From Paraburkholderia tropica (GTDB lineage: Bacteria > Pseudomonadota > Gammaproteobacteria > Burkholderiales > Burkholderiaceae), in the NCBI RefSeq assembly GCF_914484835.1, contig NZ_CAJZAR010000105.1:1-64000 (forward strand): a stretch of DNA of 64,000 nucleotides, in the 5' to 3' direction. The notes below the pieces were generated by a model, which worked only from the letters and a program-made list of their open reading frames with translations, had not been told where the DNA came from and did not search any database. Numbering within the stretch: position 1 is the first letter of the stretch; every line of letters begins with the position of its first letter. Below, piece after piece: positions 1 through 7,453 of the stretch. The translations under genes were made by a program, and so were the position numbers.

Positions 1-1
1 C

Positions 2-415
2 GGCGAAGCCGCGCTGCGCCTTGAAGCGCTGGCGCGTCCGTGCGCGCCGCTCGCGCGAGGCTGGCGCCTCGACGGCGGCGATCTCGATCTCCTGCCGCTC
101 GCGCGCTGGCTTGCCGCGCAGCACGATGCGACGACCATCGCGAGCGCCTGGCACGCCACGCTCGGCCATGCGCTCGGCGCGTGGATCGCGCAGGCGGCGC
201 GCGCGCAGGATCTGAACGTGGTCGCGCTCGGCGGCGGTTGCTGCGCGAACCGCGTGCTGATGCGCGCGCTCGCCGACGCGCTGCGCGCATCGAAGCTCAC
301 TGTACTCACCGCGCGTACGCTGCCCAGCGGCGACGACGCAATCAGCTACGGCCAGGCGTGGGCCGTCATTCAGCAACTCTCGTCGCCCGCATCCGTCACG
401 CGGGCGACATCATAA
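2..415 (+). CDS. hypF: Carbamoyltransferase HypF, C-terminal part
   Basis: This is the 3' end of hypF; the frame is open at the left edge, so the start lies outside the window. HypF makes the cyanide ligands of the [NiFe]-hydrogenase active site, using carbamoyl phosphate to carbamoylate the C-terminal cysteine of HypE. The visible part is the end of the Kae1-like carbamoyltransferase domain. It has a glycine-rich LGGGCCANRVLM segment where the family has GGVFQNRLL, followed by a PSGDDAISYGQA ending close to the usual PPNDGGLALGQ. The usual Phe-Gln of the GGVFQN motif is replaced by Cys-Cys-Ala, which is mildly unusual. hypC starts 12 bases after the stop, so it heads the hypF-C-D-E order here. 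Confidence 0.88.
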   Translation, partial: GEAALRLEALARPCAPLARGWRLDGGDLDLLPLARWLAAQHDATTIASAWHATLGHALGAWIAQAARAQDLNVVALGGGCCANRVLMRALADALRASKLTVLTARTLPSGDDAISYGQAWAVIQQLSSPASVTRATS

Positions 416-427
416 GGAATCCGCATC

Positions 428-667
428 ATGTGTCTTGCGATGCCCGTCGAGGTCATCGAACTCCTGCCGGAACAGCGCGCGCGAGCGAGCGTCGATGGCG
501 TCACGCGTGAGATCTCGCTCGCGCTCGTCGACGACGTCGTGCCCGGCGATTTCGTCCTCCTGCACGTGGGTTTCGCGATCGGCAAGCTCGACCGCGCCGC
601 CGCCGAAGCCACGCTCGCCCAACTCGCCGAACTGGCGCGCACGCCCGACACGGGAGCCCCGTCATGA
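428..667 (+). CDS. hypC: Hydrogenase maturation chaperone HypC
   Basis: A 79-residue protein that begins with the family signature MCLAMP. The invariant Cys2 is the residue that, with HypD, holds the Fe(CN)2CO group during assembly and then contacts the hydrogenase large subunit. The conserved histidine (H46, in LLHVGFA) is present. Length is normal for HypC/HupF. The start lies 12 bases after hypF, and the stop overlaps the hypD start in an ATGA arrangement, which implies translational coupling of the two partners of the HypCD complex. The hydrogenase structural genes are not in this window. Confidence 0.95.
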   Translation: MCLAMPVEVIELLPEQRARASVDGVTREISLALVDDVVPGDFVLLHVGFAIGKLDRAAAEATLAQLAELARTPDTGAPS

Positions 668-1830
668 AATACGTCGACGACTTCCGCGACAGCGAACTCG
701 CGCGCGGCATGGCGGCGCGCATCCATCGCGCCGTCGAGCGCCGCCGCCGCTACCGGCTCATGGAGTTTTGCGGCGGCCACACCCACGCCATCGCACGCTA
801 TGGACTCACCGCGCTGCTGCCGCCGCAGATCGAGCTGATTCACGGCCCGGGCTGCCCGGTCTGCGTGCTGCCGGTCGGACGCGTCGACAGCGCGATCGAA
901 CTCGCGCTCACGCACGGCGTCACGCTCTGCACTTACGGCGACACCTTGCGCGTGCCGGGCTCGAAGCAGATGAGCCTCTATAAGGCGCGCGCGGCGGGCG
1001 CCGATGTGCGCGTCGTTTATTCGGCATCCGAAGCATTGGCGCTCGCGAAGGCGCAGCCGCAGCGCGAGGTGGTGTTCTTCGGCATCGGCTTCGAGACCAC
1101 CACGCCGCCCACGGCGCTCGCGCTCGCGCAGGCGCGCGACGCGGCGCTCGACAACTTCAGCGTGTTCTGCAACCACGTGCTGACGCCCGCCGCCATGCGT
1201 CATCTGCTGGCCGAGGACGCCGACCAGAGCGCGCGGCTCGACGGTTTCATCGGACCGTCGCACGTGAGCACGGTGATCGGCGTCGCGCCCTATCGCGCCA
1301 TTTCGCGCGATTTCGTCAAACCCGTCGTGATCGCCGGATTCGAGCCGCTCGACGTGCTGCAGGCGGTGCTGATGCTCGTCGAGCAGATCAACGAGTGCCG
1401 CGCCGACACCGAAAACCAGTTCACGCGCGCCGTGAGCGAAGCGGGCAACACGCGCGCGCAGGCGCTCGTGCATGCGGCGTTCGAGCAGCGCGACAGTTTC
1501 GAATGGCGCGGCCTCGGCGCGGTGCCGCAAAGCGCGCTCGCGATTCGCCCCGAGTTCGCGCGCTGGGACGCGGAACGCCGCTACGCGCTCACGCCGCGCG
1601 TCGCCGCCGACGTCAAGACCTGCCAGTGCGGCTCGATCCTGCGCGGCTGCGCGAAGCCGAGCGACTGCAAGCTGTTCGCCACCGTCTGCACGCCCGCCAC
1701 GCCGTTCGGCGCCTGCATGGTGTCGAGCGAAGGCGCGTGCGCCGCGCATTATCAGTACGGCCGCTTCGTCGCGCCCACCCTTTCCTCCGGCCGCGCTTTC
1801 AGCCGGCCGGACGCAGCGAGATCCGCATGA
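664..1830 (+). CDS. hypD: Hydrogenase maturation protein HypD
   Basis: A 388-residue iron-sulfur protein that forms the scaffold on which HypC and HypE assemble the Fe(CN)2CO centre. The N-terminal catalytic motif EFCGGHTH (C36, H39) and the HGPGCPVCV motif (C64, C67) are intact. So are GFETTTPPTA and the FIGPSHVSTVIG segment. The C-terminal half carries the cysteines of the [4Fe-4S] cluster in CQCGS, CKLF, TVCTPATPFGACM and GACAAHYQYGR. The start ATG overlaps the hypC stop by four bases. The stop overlaps the hypE start in the same way (ATGA at 1827-1830). Confidence 0.95.
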   Translation: MKYVDDFRDSELARGMAARIHRAVERRRRYRLMEFCGGHTHAIARYGLTALLPPQIELIHGPGCPVCVLPVGRVDSAIELALTHGVTLCTYGDTLRVPGSKQMSLYKARAAGADVRVVYSASEALALAKAQPQREVVFFGIGFETTTPPTALALAQARDAALDNFSVFCNHVLTPAAMRHLLAEDADQSARLDGFIGPSHVSTVIGVAPYRAISRDFVKPVVIAGFEPLDVLQAVLMLVEQINECRADTENQFTRAVSEAGNTRAQALVHAAFEQRDSFEWRGLGAVPQSALAIRPEFARWDAERRYALTPRVAADVKTCQCGSILRGCAKPSDCKLFATVCTPATPFGACMVSSEGACAAHYQYGRFVAPTLSSGRAFSRPDAARSA

Positions 1831-2891
1831 CGTCCGCACTCAACGCTTCTCATCAAACGCCGTTCGGCCGCGCGCTCGACCTGAAACGCGGCCGCATCGA
1901 CCTCACGCATGGCGCGGGCGGACGCGCGAGCGCGCAACTCGTCGCCGAACTTTTTGCGCCCGCGTTCGCCAACGAGTGGCTCGCGCAAGGCAACGACCAG
2001 GCGATCGTGCCGATGCCCACGGGCCGCCTCGCGCTCACCACCGACAGCCACGTGGTCGCGCCGCTGTTCTTTCCGGGCGGCGACATCGGCACGCTCGCCG
2101 TGAACGGTACCGTCAACGATCTCGCCGTGGGCGGCGCCACGCCGCTCTATCTGACCGCCGGTTTCATCCTCGAAGAAGGGCTCGCGCTCGCCGATCTCGC
2201 GCGCGTGGTGGCGTCGATGGCGCACGCCGCGCGCGCCGCGAACGTGCGCATCGTGGCGGGCGACACCAAAGTGGTCGAGCGCGGCAAGGCCGACGGCGTG
2301 TTCATCACCACGGCGGGCGTGGGCGTGGTGCCGGACGGCGTGCGGCTCGACGGCGCGCAGGCACGTCCCGGCGACGCGGTGCTGGTGTCCGGCATGCTCG
2401 CCGAACATGGCCTCGCGGTGCTGTCGCAGCGCGAGAATCTGGGCTTCGACAGCGGCATCGTCTCCGATTGCGCGGCGCTCAACGGGCTGACGGCGGCGAT
2501 GCTCGCGGCGTGTCCGTCGCTGCGGCTGATGCGCGACCCCACGCGCGGCGGCCTCGGCAACACGCTCAACGAAATCTGCGCGCAGTCGGGCGTCGGCATG
2601 CGGCTCGACGAAACCGCGCTGCCGCTGCGCGCGCCCGTGCGGGCCGCGTGCGAGTTCTACGGGCTCGATCCGCTCTATATCGCGAACGAAGGCAAGCTGA
2701 TCGCGGTTTGCGCCGATGAAGACGCCGACGCGCTGCTAGCGGTCATGCGTGCGCATCCGCTGGGCCGCGACGCGGCGCGCATCGGCGGCGTAGTCGAAGA
2801 TGCGCATCGCTTCGTCCGCCTGACGACGTCGTTCGGCGGCGAGCGTCTGGTCGACTGGCTGCACGGCGAAATGCTGCCGCGTATTTGCTGA
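1827..2891 (+). CDS. hypE: Hydrogenase expression/formation protein HypE
   Basis: A 354-residue PurM/AIR-synthase-like protein that dehydrates the HypF-made thiocarbamate to a thiocyanate and passes cyanide to the HypCD iron. The N-terminal LTHGAGGRAS motif, the DPTRGGLGNTLNE ATP-binding segment and, decisively, the extreme C-terminal PRIC are present. That terminal cysteine is the one that carries the cyanide group. The start at 1827 is chosen because it overlaps the hypD stop by four bases and gives the normal HypE length; the open frame extends further upstream only as an overlap with hypD. It is the last gene of the run. Confidence 0.94.
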   Translation: MTSALNASHQTPFGRALDLKRGRIDLTHGAGGRASAQLVAELFAPAFANEWLAQGNDQAIVPMPTGRLALTTDSHVVAPLFFPGGDIGTLAVNGTVNDLAVGGATPLYLTAGFILEEGLALADLARVVASMAHAARAANVRIVAGDTKVVERGKADGVFITTAGVGVVPDGVRLDGAQARPGDAVLVSGMLAEHGLAVLSQRENLGFDSGIVSDCAALNGLTAAMLAACPSLRLMRDPTRGGLGNTLNEICAQSGVGMRLDETALPLRAPVRAACEFYGLDPLYIANEGKLIAVCADEDADALLAVMRAHPLGRDAARIGGVVEDAHRFVRLTTSFGGERLVDWLHGEMLPRIC

Positions 2892-2942
2892 AAGTCGGCT
2901 GAAAATCTGCTGAAAATCGACCGAAGCCGGGTTCGACGCGCA

Positions 2943-2976
2943 CCGCGCGTCCGCCTCATCGTGTGCGGACGCGCGG
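2943..2976. terminator. Hairpin between convergent hypE and penicillin-binding protein gene
   Basis: CCGCGCGTCCGC (2943-2954) pairs perfectly with GCGGACGCGCGG (2965-2976) around a 10-base loop. It sits between two convergent genes. There is no clear T-run, so it may act as a weak or factor-assisted bidirectional terminator. Confidence 0.5.
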
Positions 2977-2998
2977 CGCAAACCGCGTCGTCAAATCG

Positions 2999-5620
2999 TC
3001 AATTGCTCTGCGGCGGCGTGTACTGCGCGGGCGCGCCGCCGCTCGAATCGGAATCGTCGGGCGTGGGCGTCGGCGCGAGCGAAGGCTCTTGCGGCGGATA
3101 AGGCGGCAATTGCTGCGACGCGCCCGACGGCCCGACGATCGGCGGCTCGTTCGACGACGTCGGCGTTTGCGGCGCGGTGCCGTTGAGAATCGCCGCCGCG
3201 CGCGCGGCATCCGATGCCGCCGCCGCCGAGGCCGGCGCGACCGCGGACGCCGACGAAACCGCCGCCACGCCGCTCGACGGCGGCACTTCGGCGGGCTCCG
3301 GCGCAGGCTCGGGCGCACGCTTGATCGGCGTGCTCGGGCGCGGCGCCTCGGCCTTCTCCTTCGACGCGAACAGCGTGTCCATCCACGCCTTGAGCTTGTC
3401 GCGGAACTGCTCGAACGCGCCCGGCGTGACTTCGGTGTCGAAGCGCGCGCGCGGATCGATGATGCGCGAGCGGAACGCACGCTGATAAAAGTCGCCGACG
3501 ATCGGCAGCGCACTGCGCGCGCCCTGGCCCCAGTAGTCGCTGTTGAGCGTCACGCGGCCATCGTCGAAACCGACCCACGCGCCCGCCACCAGTTGCGGGT
3601 CCATCAGGATGAACCAGCCGTCCGCGTTGTCCTGCGTGGTGCCGGTCTTGCCCGCGACGTCGGCGCGGATGCCGAAGCGCGTGCGGATGCTCGAACCCGT
3701 GCCGCGATTCACGACGTCGCGCATCGTGTCGAGCAGCGTGCGGTCCGCCGACGCCGACAACGCGCGCTCGGGCGAGGCGCTGCCGAACTGCGCGAGCACC
3801 TCGCCCTTGCTGTCCTCGATGCTCGTGACCATGCGCGGCTCCAGATACTCGCCGTCGTTCGCGATGGTGCTGTACGCCGAGACCATTTCCTTGAGCGTGA
3901 CCGGGCTCGTGCCGAGCGCGAGCGACGGCACCGCGTTGAGCTGGCTGTCGCGCACGCCCATCGCGCGCGCGAGACGCGCGACCTTCTCGGGGCCGACCGC
4001 CAGCATCACCTGCGCGGTGATGCGGTTGCGCGAGTACGCGAGCGCGTCGCGCAGCGTCATCGGCTTGTTGCTGGGCGGCACCTCGTCGTTCGGACGCCAG
4101 ATCTCGCCGCCTTCGAGCGGCATTTCCACGGCCTGGTCGAGGATCGTGTCGGTCGGTTTCGCGCCGTTCGCGAAGGCCGCGCCGTACACGAAAGCCTTGA
4201 ACGTCGAGCCCGGCTGACGGCGCGCCTGCTGCACGTGATCGAACGGCTCGTCCTGGAAGTCGCGGCTGCCCACCCACGCCTTGATCTGGCCGTCGCGCGG
4301 ATCGATCGCGACGAAACCGGCCTGCACCTCGGTCTTGTCCTTGCAGAGCGTGCGCATGAACGTGCGGTTGGCCGCGAGCTGCTTGAGCGCGTCGTCGTCG
4401 TTGGCGCCGGCGTCGCGCGCGCTCTTGTAGTCGGGCGTTTCGCGCATGAAGGTCTTGAACAGATCGTTGCCCGCCGAGCAGCCGTTACGTCCGCTCCACG
4501 CGCCGTTCGCGATGCCTTGCAGCTGGTTCGCGTGCTGCTTGAGCGCGGCCGTCGCCATCGACTGGAGACGCGAATCGATCGTCGTGTGCACGACGAGACC
4601 ATCGGAATAGATGTTGTAGTCGTTGCGGTCGGCCCACGCGATCAGCCATTTGCGCAGTTGCTGCGCGAAGTGCGGCGCGGGTCCGGGCGGCTCGGTCTGA
4701 CGCTCGAAGTCGAGGCGCAGCGGCTGCTTTGAGAGCGTCGCGAACTGCGCGGGCGTGAGCTTGCCGTACTTCACCATCTGGCCGAGCACGGTGTTGCGGC
4801 GCGCGAGCGCGCGCTCGGGATTGATCACCGGGTTGTAGTAGGCGTTGCCCTTGAGCATGCCGGTGAGCGTCGCGGCCTGCAGGATCGTGAGCCGATCCGC
4901 CGACACGCCGAAGTACGTGCGCGCCGCCATCTCGATGCCGAACGCGTTGTACAGGAACGGCACCGTGTTCAGATAGGTTTCGAGAATCTGCGGCTTGCTG
5001 TAGACGGCCTCGATCTTGAAGGCCGTGATCGCTTCCTTGATCTTGCGCGTGAGCGTCGGCGCGCGGCCGATTTCGTCGGGATAGAGATTGCGCGCGAGCT
5101 GCTGCGTGATGGTCGAGCCGCCCTGGCGGTCGCCCGAGAACGTGTGCAGCGCCGCGCCCGCCGTGCGCTTGAAGTCGATGCCGTGATGCTCGTAGAAGCG
5201 GTGATCCTCGGTCGAGATCAGCGCGTCGACCATATGCGGCGAGATCTGCGCGAGCGGCACCCATTCGCGGTTCGACGGCTTGAATTCGGCGAGCACCTTG
5301 CCGTCCGCCGAGAGGATCTGCGCGGGCCGGTCGACGCGCGCCTTGCGGATGTCGCCGATGCTCGGCGTGAACGGAATCAGCACGATCACGTAGAGCAGCA
5401 GGGCCGCCGGCAGCGCGCCGACGGCGATCAGCACGCCGCGCCGCGTCGGATGGCGCAGGTGATGCAGCCCGCGCGCGAGCCGCGGACGCGCGAAAGCGCA
5501 GGCGCTCGCCAGGGCGGGCTGGAGACGGGAGGACAACTTCGCGACGAGATCGCGGATGAACGGCACGGAACGCTTCACGCGGGGCTTCGGGGTCGGCTGG
5601 CAAAGCGTGCATCGTACCAA
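2999..5620 (-). CDS. Class A penicillin-binding protein (PBP1A family)
   Basis: An inner-membrane bifunctional peptidoglycan synthase, up to 873 residues. A cytoplasmic N-terminus is followed by one membrane segment at about 62-84. The GT51 glycosyltransferase domain carries the catalytic glutamate in STEDHRFYEHHGID (about E138) and GGSTITQQLARN. The transpeptidase domain has the active-site serine in PGSTFKAF, then YSRN and AGKTGTTQDNADGW. The C-terminus is an alanine/proline-rich, glutamine-rich tail of about 110 residues without a known domain. The longest start is TTG at 5620; in-frame GTG codons at 5578 and 5566 are alternatives and none has a strong ribosome site. It appears to be a single-gene unit, convergent with hypE. 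Burkholderiales often carry more than one such enzyme, so mrcA/ponA is not assigned. Confidence 0.93.
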   Translation of the reverse strand: MVRCTLCQPTPKPRVKRSVPFIRDLVAKLSSRLQPALASACAFARPRLARGLHHLRHPTRRGVLIAVGALPAALLLYVIVLIPFTPSIGDIRKARVDRPAQILSADGKVLAEFKPSNREWVPLAQISPHMVDALISTEDHRFYEHHGIDFKRTAGAALHTFSGDRQGGSTITQQLARNLYPDEIGRAPTLTRKIKEAITAFKIEAVYSKPQILETYLNTVPFLYNAFGIEMAARTYFGVSADRLTILQAATLTGMLKGNAYYNPVINPERALARRNTVLGQMVKYGKLTPAQFATLSKQPLRLDFERQTEPPGPAPHFAQQLRKWLIAWADRNDYNIYSDGLVVHTTIDSRLQSMATAALKQHANQLQGIANGAWSGRNGCSAGNDLFKTFMRETPDYKSARDAGANDDDALKQLAANRTFMRTLCKDKTEVQAGFVAIDPRDGQIKAWVGSRDFQDEPFDHVQQARRQPGSTFKAFVYGAAFANGAKPTDTILDQAVEMPLEGGEIWRPNDEVPPSNKPMTLRDALAYSRNRITAQVMLAVGPEKVARLARAMGVRDSQLNAVPSLALGTSPVTLKEMVSAYSTIANDGEYLEPRMVTSIEDSKGEVLAQFGSASPERALSASADRTLLDTMRDVVNRGTGSSIRTRFGIRADVAGKTGTTQDNADGWFILMDPQLVAGAWVGFDDGRVTLNSDYWGQGARSALPIVGDFYQRAFRSRIIDPRARFDTEVTPGAFEQFRDKLKAWMDTLFASKEKAEAPRPSTPIKRAPEPAPEPAEVPPSSGVAAVSSASAVAPASAAAASDAARAAAILNGTAPQTPTSSNEPPIVGPSGASQQLPPYPPQEPSLAPTPTPDDSDSSGGAPAQYTPPQSN

Positions 5621-5687
5621 AACTGCCGGACGCGGCTTTCATCGGGCCTGCGACCCCGGGCGGCGCGGCGGTGCGCGCGCGGCGTGC

Positions 5688-5984
5688 TCAGAGGATCAAC
5701 GAGAGCGCGATGGCCATCCAGACCGCCAGCGCGCCCGCGAGAAAGACGCGGCGGGCCAGCAGAAAGCGCGATTCGTCGCCGGGGCGCGCGGGCGAGGTGG
5801 CGAGCCACGGCACGCTCGCGAGACAGGCGAAGCCCGCCAGCGCGATCACGACGACCACGCGGTCGGCGACGCGCCACGGCGACGGCTCGTGCAGGCCCCA
5901 ATAACCGAGGAAGACGATGCCGATCGAGAACATCGTCGACGCCGCCGAACTCAGTGCGACGACCGATCCGGTCGGTGTTTGCAT
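5688..5984 (-). CDS. Small hydrophobic membrane protein, unknown function
   Basis: A 98-residue protein with three predicted membrane segments (about 8-31, 43-63 and 77-97) separated by short charged loops. Nothing catalytic is visible and no family is recognised. The ATG at 5984 begins MQTPTGSVVALSS; the upstream continuation of the frame overlaps a repeat tract and the flavin reductase gene antisense, so the short start is preferred. It lies between the penicillin-binding protein and the flavin reductase, all on the same strand, with an 8-bp tandem repeat tract just upstream. Confidence 0.6.
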   Translation of the reverse strand: MQTPTGSVVALSSAASTMFSIGIVFLGYWGLHEPSPWRVADRVVVVIALAGFACLASVPWLATSPARPGDESRFLLARRVFLAGALAVWMAIALSLIL

Positions 5985-6102
5985 GGCAGGCCTCCCGCGC
6001 GCCGCGCGTTGGACGGTGCGGCCATTATCGATGCGGGCGGCGGCCGGGGCAATGCGCGACGGCTCACGCGTTCCGACGGCACGGCGGCCGGTGCCTGCGC
6101 GG

Positions 6103-6158
6103 CGGTCCGGCGGTCCGGCGGTCCGGCGGTCCGGCGGTCCGGCGATCCGGCCGTCCGG
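6103..6158. repeat. 8-bp tandem repeat (CGGTCCGG)
   Basis: Five perfect copies of CGGTCCGG (6103-6142) are followed by two variant copies (CGATCCGG, CCGTCCGG). The tract lies 8 bases past the flavin reductase stop and about 120 bases upstream of the small membrane protein start. Being intergenic, its copy number could alter transcript readthrough or promoter spacing but not reading frame. Confidence 0.85.
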
Positions 6159-6166
6159 CAACGTGC

Positions 6167-6781
6167 TCAGGCCTTGGGCCGATACATCTGGAACATTTCG
6201 CCGATCTGCGCGTAGTCGGCGCGATAGCCTGCGCGCATGATCGGCTGCGCGGCGTGCGTGTCGAACAGGCCGTCCTTCAGGAAGCGCTGCTGGATGTGCA
6301 CGCCGACCACCTGGCCGAGCGCGAGCCAGTTGTCCATCGGCGTGCCGTCGAGCGTGTGCAGGCGAATGACCTGCAAAAGTTTGCATTCGAGCGCTGCCGG
6401 CGCTTCGGCGACGTGCGGCACCGCCACGTTGCGGCCCGGCGCGGGCGTGAGACCCGAGAGCGCGAACTCGTCGACATCGGCGGAAACGGGCGCGGAGCTG
6501 CGGTTCATCTGCTCGGCCAGCGGGCGCGAAGCGAGATTCCAGACGAACTCGCCAGTCGCCTCGATATTGGCGATGCTGTCCTTGCGGCCCTCGCTGCTGA
6601 ATCCGATGATCGACGGGAACGAGGAGAACGCGCCGAAGAAACTGTAGGGCGCGAGGTTGAGCACGCCCTCGGACGATTGGCTCGAGATCCAGCCGATCAG
6701 ACGCGGCGCGACGATCGCCTTGAACGGATCGTGCGGCAGGCCGTGGCCCGCGGCGGGGTCGTAGAAGTAGGTTTCGGACAT
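6167..6781 (-). CDS. Flavin reductase family protein (FMN-binding split barrel)
   Basis: A 204-residue protein of the flavin reductase-like family, whose members bind FMN and use NAD(P)H to reduce flavin, often for a partner monooxygenase. The family signature is visible near the N-terminus: the RLIGWISS strand, then LNLAPYSFFGAFSSFPSIIGF and the NIEATGEFVWNLAS segment. It is cytoplasmic, with no signal or membrane segment. No monooxygenase is adjacent, so the electron acceptor cannot be inferred. It has its own upstream region; the next genes downstream on the strand are the repeat tract and a small membrane protein. Confidence 0.85.
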   Translation of the reverse strand: MSETYFYDPAAGHGLPHDPFKAIVAPRLIGWISSQSSEGVLNLAPYSFFGAFSSFPSIIGFSSEGRKDSIANIEATGEFVWNLASRPLAEQMNRSSAPVSADVDEFALSGLTPAPGRNVAVPHVAEAPAALECKLLQVIRLHTLDGTPMDNWLALGQVVGVHIQQRFLKDGLFDTHAAQPIMRAGYRADYAQIGEMFQMYRPKA

Positions 6782-7093
6782 GGTCGTGTGGCGGGTTTGA
6801 TGCGGACCACACTATGACATGTTGGGACTGGGTTTGCCGGGCGGGGCTCGGCGGGGTTTATCCACAGTTTTCGTTGACAGCCCTGTTGATAACGCAAGGG
6901 CAGATAGCGCAACGCTTTGCCGTCAAAGAGAAAACTCAACGTGCATCGCACCTGCGTCTGGCACTCGCGCCTCCCATGAGCCGCCCCCAATGCAAAAAGC
7001 CGGCTCTCTTTCGAGAGCCGGCTTTGTACGGCGTGTTCTGTGCAGATGAGGCGCGCCCTACGCGGCGCCTCGATTGCCTTCGGACCGTTCGAC
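6782..7093. other. Intergenic stretch between flavin reductase and the 51-residue gene
   Basis: About 310 bases without a convincing gene. It holds the upstream region of the flavin reductase and a strong hairpin terminator at 6994-7025. Nothing else stands out. Confidence 0.6.
6994..7025 (-). terminator. Rho-independent terminator of the 51-residue gene
   Basis: AAAGCCGGCTCTC (6996-7008) and GAGAGCCGGCTTT (7013-7025) form a perfect 13-bp stem with a TTTC loop. On the minus strand the stem runs into a T-tract (TTTTTGC), so it terminates the gene at 7094-7249. Confidence 0.85.
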
Positions 7094-7249
7094 TTAGTCG
7101 CGCGGCAGGCCGAAAGGCGTGTACTGCGAGCGGCGGATGCGTTCGGCTTCGCGGTGACGCGCTGCGTACGAATAGTCAGCATCCATCGGCAGATACGGCG
7201 ACGCGAAGAGGTCGCTCACCTTTTGGATCAGTGCGAGGATATAGCTCAT
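7094..7249 (-). CDS. Short 51-residue protein, unknown function
   Basis: ATG at 7249 to TAA at 7094 gives 51 residues starting MSYILALIQKVSDLF and ending RIRRSQYTPFGLPRD. The N-terminal third is amphipathic or hydrophobic. The rest is rich in Tyr, Arg and Glu, with a YAARHREAERIRRS helix. A ribosome site (GGGAG) lies 5 bases upstream. It has a TATAAT promoter with two operator-like repeats and a perfect downstream terminator, so it is an expressed, self-contained unit despite its size. It resembles the short conserved proteins (DUF1127/DUF3563-like) common in Burkholderiaceae, but no family is claimed. Confidence 0.8.
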   Translation of the reverse strand: MSYILALIQKVSDLFASPYLPMDADYSYAARHREAERIRRSQYTPFGLPRD

Positions 7250-7276
7250 GGCGACTCCCGGTTGGTTTGGCGTTAA

Positions 7277-7315
7277 GGGTTTTCCCTGACAGAAACGATT
7301 ATAGGGTTTTCCCTA
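7277..7315 (-). promoter_or_regulatory. Promoter with duplicated AGGGTTTTCCCT element
   Basis: Two identical copies of the near-palindrome AGGGTTTTCCCT occur at 7277-7288 and 7304-7315, starts 27 bp apart. On the minus strand the upstream copy runs directly into TATAAT (CCC-TATAAT, about 7299-7304), the best -10 box in the region. One copy therefore overlaps the -10/-35 spacer and the other lies at or just after the start site. This layout suggests a repressor or other DNA-binding protein controlling the 51-residue gene. Confidence 0.6.
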
Positions 7316-7361
7316 TGCCAACGCTAGTGCGATGCAGCAAAAAAACTGCGGCAGCGCGTCG

Positions 7362-7410
7362 CATAGGCAATTTCGCATGCCTATGCGTTGCGTCAAGGCA
7401 ACACATAGGC
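7362..7410. repeat. CATAGGC inverted and direct repeats
   Basis: CATAGGC (7362-7368) and GCCTATG (7379-7385) form a 7-10-7 inverted repeat, and a third CATAGGC lies at 7404-7410. Between them is a GTTGC/GCAAC hairpin at about 7387-7402. The cluster lies upstream of the 51-residue gene promoter and downstream of the next gene, so it could be a binding site or part of a transcript end. Confidence 0.5.
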
Positions 7411-7453
7411 ATCCTGTGATTTAGGGGTCGAAAAGAAAAGGCCGCGAGCGGGC

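Noticed and set aside
370..1839. Long open frames antisense to the hyp genes and similar shadows elsewhere
   Set aside because: They are antisense to clearly recognised genes, arginine/histidine-rich, and arise from the high third-position GC.
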